Below, piece after piece: positions 6,241 through 8,505 of a DNA stretch of 8,505 nt. The stretch comes from Rhodopirellula sp. GTDB lineage: Bacteria > Planctomycetota > Planctomycetia > Pirellulales > Pirellulaceae. Both the position numbers and the translations under genes were made by a program. Location: the NCBI GenBank assembly GCA_002714565.1, contig PAXU01000019.1, positions 31,564 to 40,068 of the forward strand, in the 5' to 3' direction. Numbering within the stretch: position 1 is the stretch's first letter; each line of letters begins with the position of its first letter. The notes under the pieces are model-generated. The model made no database searches. It was not told the DNA's origin and saw only the letters and a list, made by a program, of their open reading frames with translations.

Positions 6241-8391
6241 ATGTCGCGTACTCGATTTATTCAAGCAGCGCTTGTCGCAGTGGTTTTTGGCTTCGCTTCA
6301 AATTGCGACGCACAGGCACCTAGTCTGGGATATGTCTTTCCACCTGCGATAGAACGTGGAAAGACCACCGAGGTTGCACTCGGTGGGTATGATTTGACAC
6401 CCGATTTACAGTTCTTCGTCCACAACGACCGCGTCAAGCTTGAAACAGACGGAGTCCCTGGATTTTTTATCGTACCACCACGCCCGTACTGGGAAGGTCC
6501 ACGCATATTCAGCGGAGCATTGGCCCTACCCCGTGAAATACCAGCAACCCTGTCCAGCCCTTCTGATTTACCACCAGGTGTCATCAAGTGGCAAGCAGCC
6601 AATGCCAACGGCGGTACAGCAATGGCATGCTTTTTTGTCAGTGATATCACGGAAGTTACCGAGCAGCGTTTTCGCTTCGAATCGATGGAACTTGGCAATC
6701 TGCCGATCGGAGTATCCGGTCGGCTTGCAAGATTAACCGAAAAGGACAGCTATACCTTTACCGCTCAACAGTCCGGACCGGTAACCATCGACTTATGGTG
6801 TCGTCGCCTGGGTACCAGCATCAACATTGCAGTTCAAGTTGAGGACGGTGATGGTAACGAGCTAATAAATGAGGTAGATACCGAGGGAAGGGATATTACG
6901 ACATCCTTTCAGACAACTAAAGGATCCACGTACAGCATACACATTCATGAAGCGGACTTTCGTGGTGCTGCCCAGTTCGTGTATCGAATGGCTCTCCACG
7001 CAGGAATCCCCGCGTCAGTCGCGGCAGACGACGAACTTACTCTTACTGAAAACCAATCGTCCTACACATCCCAATTACAACTGGAAGCCGGAAAACAATA
7101 CCGGATCAGGGCGCTAAGCCAGGCTATTGGAGCAGATCTAGACCTCCAATTGCAGTTGCTTGATGTAGAAGGAAAAGTACTCGCTGAAAACGATGATATT
7201 GCAGCAACGACGGTTGATGCGCAGCTTCTATATACCGCGCAGGAAGGAATCGCCGTCACAGCAAAGGTCACCGGCTTTCCCGTCACTGGGCCGACATATG
7301 ATAACCGCTTTAAACTCATTTCCGAGGAAGTCACTCGTGGCGTAAAAGTTAGTGCTCCTCAAACAGTGGTCGGAGTACTAGGAGAAAAAGCCACTATCAA
7401 TCTGACTCTTGCAGCAACCGGCGGTTTCAAGGAAGAAATCTCACTTGCCGTTTCAGGACTGCCCGAAGGCGTCACGGTAGAAGGCGAACCAAAAATTGCC
7501 GCCGGCCAAGCAAAGGGTGCCATCACACTGAACATTGATCCCGGAGCCAAAGTGCAAGCATCACTGATTCAAATCACCGGCAAATCTACCGGAGACACAG
7601 AAAAGGGACTTGCTCCAATTGACATCACTGTCACTGCACCTCAGTCCGGCAGTCTGGTCGTCAACAATCCGGACACAGACGTGACGAATGATATTCTATT
7701 TACGATAACGATGAAGCCACCGTTTAAGCTGGAGTTGATTGACAAGAATCGTCAACGTGTAGTGCATCGCGGAACGACTTATCCAGCACCGTTCGTTTTA
7801 ACCCGTGATGATGGCTATACAGGTGTTGTACGCCTCATGATGGCAGCAAAGCAGAGCCGACATCGCATGGGGATCACGGCACCTATTCTCGAAGTGGCGA
7901 ACGGCACGACTGATATCTTGTATCCGTGTTTTATGCCGGAATGGTTAACGACAGATAGAACAACTCGCATGGTCGTCTATGGATACGGTGAAGTTACTGA
8001 TCCAAAAGGGAACATCCGTCACGTAGGCATCAACTCAGACGCGCGCATCACGATGATCATGGAGGGGGCTCATCTCAAACTAAGTCATCAAGCCGACGAG
8101 ATAGAAGTCACATCAGGTGAATCGTTTGACATCCCTGTAAAAATCCTGCGGTCGTCGGTGCTTCAAACACCGGTAGACATTGATTTGGAAATCGATGGCC
8201 CTGTAACTGAGTTAATCCGAAGCGACCCAGTCACGCTATCTGTAGATCAATCACAAGCAACTATTCACATTCATACAACCGCGGACAGCAGACTCAAAGG
8301 GATCATACCCGTTACGATTCGCGCCAAAACATTACAAGACGGAAAGTGGCTAGTAAAGTCGATAATTGATGTCGACATCGAGTTTAAATAG
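6241..8391 (+). CDS. Exported PPC-domain / Ig-like beta-sandwich protein, no catalytic domain seen
   Basis: Residues 1-26 are a Sec signal peptide ending in CDAQA; the lone Cys22 lacks a proper lipobox, so this is probably not a lipoprotein. Residues 27-66 (LGYVFPPAIERGKTTEVALG) resemble the TIG-like N-terminal segment common in planctomycete proteins of this type. Residues about 135-254 are PPC-like (pre-peptidase C-terminal; EKDSYTFTAQQSGPVTIDL), and about 262-360 look like a second, diverged PPC (GADLDLQLQLLDVEGKVLAEN, ending near NDD). Residues about 366-467 are an Ig/NEW-like beta-sandwich (SLAVSGLPEGVTVEG). Residues 468-605 are unassigned, and 606-716 look like a final beta-sandwich. 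PPC domains usually accompany secreted peptidases, but no Asp/His/Ser triad or metalloprotease motif is visible, so a structural, adhesive or substrate-binding role is inferred. It is the third gene of the operon, 20 bases after the DUF1501 gene. Confidence 0.88.
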   Translation: MSRTRFIQAALVAVVFGFASNCDAQAPSLGYVFPPAIERGKTTEVALGGYDLTPDLQFFVHNDRVKLETDGVPGFFIVPPRPYWEGPRIFSGALALPREIPATLSSPSDLPPGVIKWQAANANGGTAMACFFVSDITEVTEQRFRFESMELGNLPIGVSGRLARLTEKDSYTFTAQQSGPVTIDLWCRRLGTSINIAVQVEDGDGNELINEVDTEGRDITTSFQTTKGSTYSIHIHEADFRGAAQFVYRMALHAGIPASVAADDELTLTENQSSYTSQLQLEAGKQYRIRALSQAIGADLDLQLQLLDVEGKVLAENDDIAATTVDAQLLYTAQEGIAVTAKVTGFPVTGPTYDNRFKLISEEVTRGVKVSAPQTVVGVLGEKATINLTLAATGGFKEEISLAVSGLPEGVTVEGEPKIAAGQAKGAITLNIDPGAKVQASLIQITGKSTGDTEKGLAPIDITVTAPQSGSLVVNNPDTDVTNDILFTITMKPPFKLELIDKNRQRVVHRGTTYPAPFVLTRDDGYTGVVRLMMAAKQSRHRMGITAPILEVANGTTDILYPCFMPEWLTTDRTTRMVVYGYGEVTDPKGNIRHVGINSDARITMIMEGAHLKLSHQADEIEVTSGESFDIPVKILRSSVLQTPVDIDLEIDGPVTELIRSDPVTLSVDQSQATIHIHTTADSRLKGIIPVTIRAKTLQDGKWLVKSIIDVDIEFK

Positions 8392-8488
8392 ATCCCGTCA
8401 TAGCTAGATTTAGTGGCACGCGCAGTTGTGGTGCAAAAACACAACTCCATTCAACAGCCACATTCCTCTCTACTGCGAGAACAGTCTT
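8392..8488. other. Intergenic region after the operon
   Basis: These 97 bases separate the PPC-domain gene from a probable next start. They contain one small perfect hairpin at 8424-8446 and another copy of GGTGCAA at 8430-8436. No convincing -35/-10 pair is visible, and I see no small gene. Confidence 0.5.
8424..8446 (+). terminator. Small hairpin, possible attenuator or weak terminator
   Basis: AGTTGTG (8424-8430) and CACAACT (8440-8446) form a perfect 7-base-pair stem with a 9-base loop (GTGCAAAAA). There is no T run after the stem, so it does not look like a standard rho-independent terminator. It may act as an mRNA 3'-end structure or a partial barrier before the next gene. A competing 4-base pairing, GCAC (8416-8419) with GTGC (8431-8434), would use part of the loop. 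Confidence 0.3.
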
Positions 8489-8505
8489 ATGAAACTTCTT
8501 CTTAC
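8489..8505 (+). CDS. Probable start of the next exported protein (3' truncated)
   Basis: ATG at 8489 begins Met-Lys-Leu-Leu-Leu, the typical opening of a signal peptide, and runs open to the window edge. A weak GCGAGA at 8475-8480 lies 8 bases upstream as a possible ribosome binding site. The orientation matches the operon. Only five full codons are visible, so the product cannot be named. Confidence 0.4.

Noticed and set aside
6301..6306. Lipoprotein processing at Cys22 of the fourth protein
   Set aside because: The residues before the cysteine (Ala-Ser-Asn) do not fit a lipobox, while AQA at 24-26 is a good ordinary signal-peptidase site.
6261..6698. 145-codon minus-strand frame
   Set aside because: It is antisense to the well-supported PPC-domain gene and shows no family signature.
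6241..8391. Fourth gene as a secreted peptidase because of its PPC domains
   Set aside because: No subtilisin-type Asp/His/Ser motifs or HExxH-type metal site were seen, so only the accessory domains are supported.

Overview
The window looks like part of a chromosome from a planctomycete (Planctomycetota, PVC group). I infer this from the protein families alone. A PVC-type membrane-bound dehydrogenase/heme protein, a PSCyt1-PSCyt2-PSD1 protein (DUF1549/DUF1553), a Tat-exported DUF1501 protein and a PPC-domain protein lie in a row, a gene set typical of that phylum. Base composition appears moderate, near half G+C by eye. All genes lie on the + strand and the window is densely coding. I see no mobile element, CRISPR array, tRNA or rRNA.

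Layout: (1) 1-2295 is the 3' part of a large gene that enters from the left edge. It holds the end of a beta-propeller dehydrogenase domain, a HEAT-like helical repeat region, a cytochrome c domain with a CAQCH heme site, and a beta-sandwich domain resembling carbohydrate-binding modules. (2) 2296-2440 is a 145-base gap with short direct repeats and a perfect extended -10 element (TGnTATAAT) immediately before the next start codon. (3) 2441-4840 encodes a secreted PSCyt1/Big2/PSCyt2/PSD1 protein. (4) 4871-6220 encodes the DUF1501 protein with a Tat-type signal. (5) 6241-8391 encodes a secreted PPC/Ig-like protein with no visible protease domain. (6) 8392-8488 is a gap with a small hairpin, followed at 8489 by a probable start of another exported protein cut by the right edge.

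Genes 2-4 are separated by only 30 and 20 bases and probably form one operon starting at the promoter near 2429. The three operon proteins carry export signals, and the first gene belongs to a family that is normally exported. Together they would place two to three c-type heme sites, an alkaline-phosphatase-fold-like enzyme and several adhesive beta-sandwich domains outside the cytoplasmic membrane. This fits the long-standing but largely untested idea that such planctomycete cassettes oxidise or cleave complex polysaccharides. The substrate cannot be read from the sequence. The families are known by sequence but poorly characterised biochemically, so the cassette is the most interesting item here, although it is not a new type of system.
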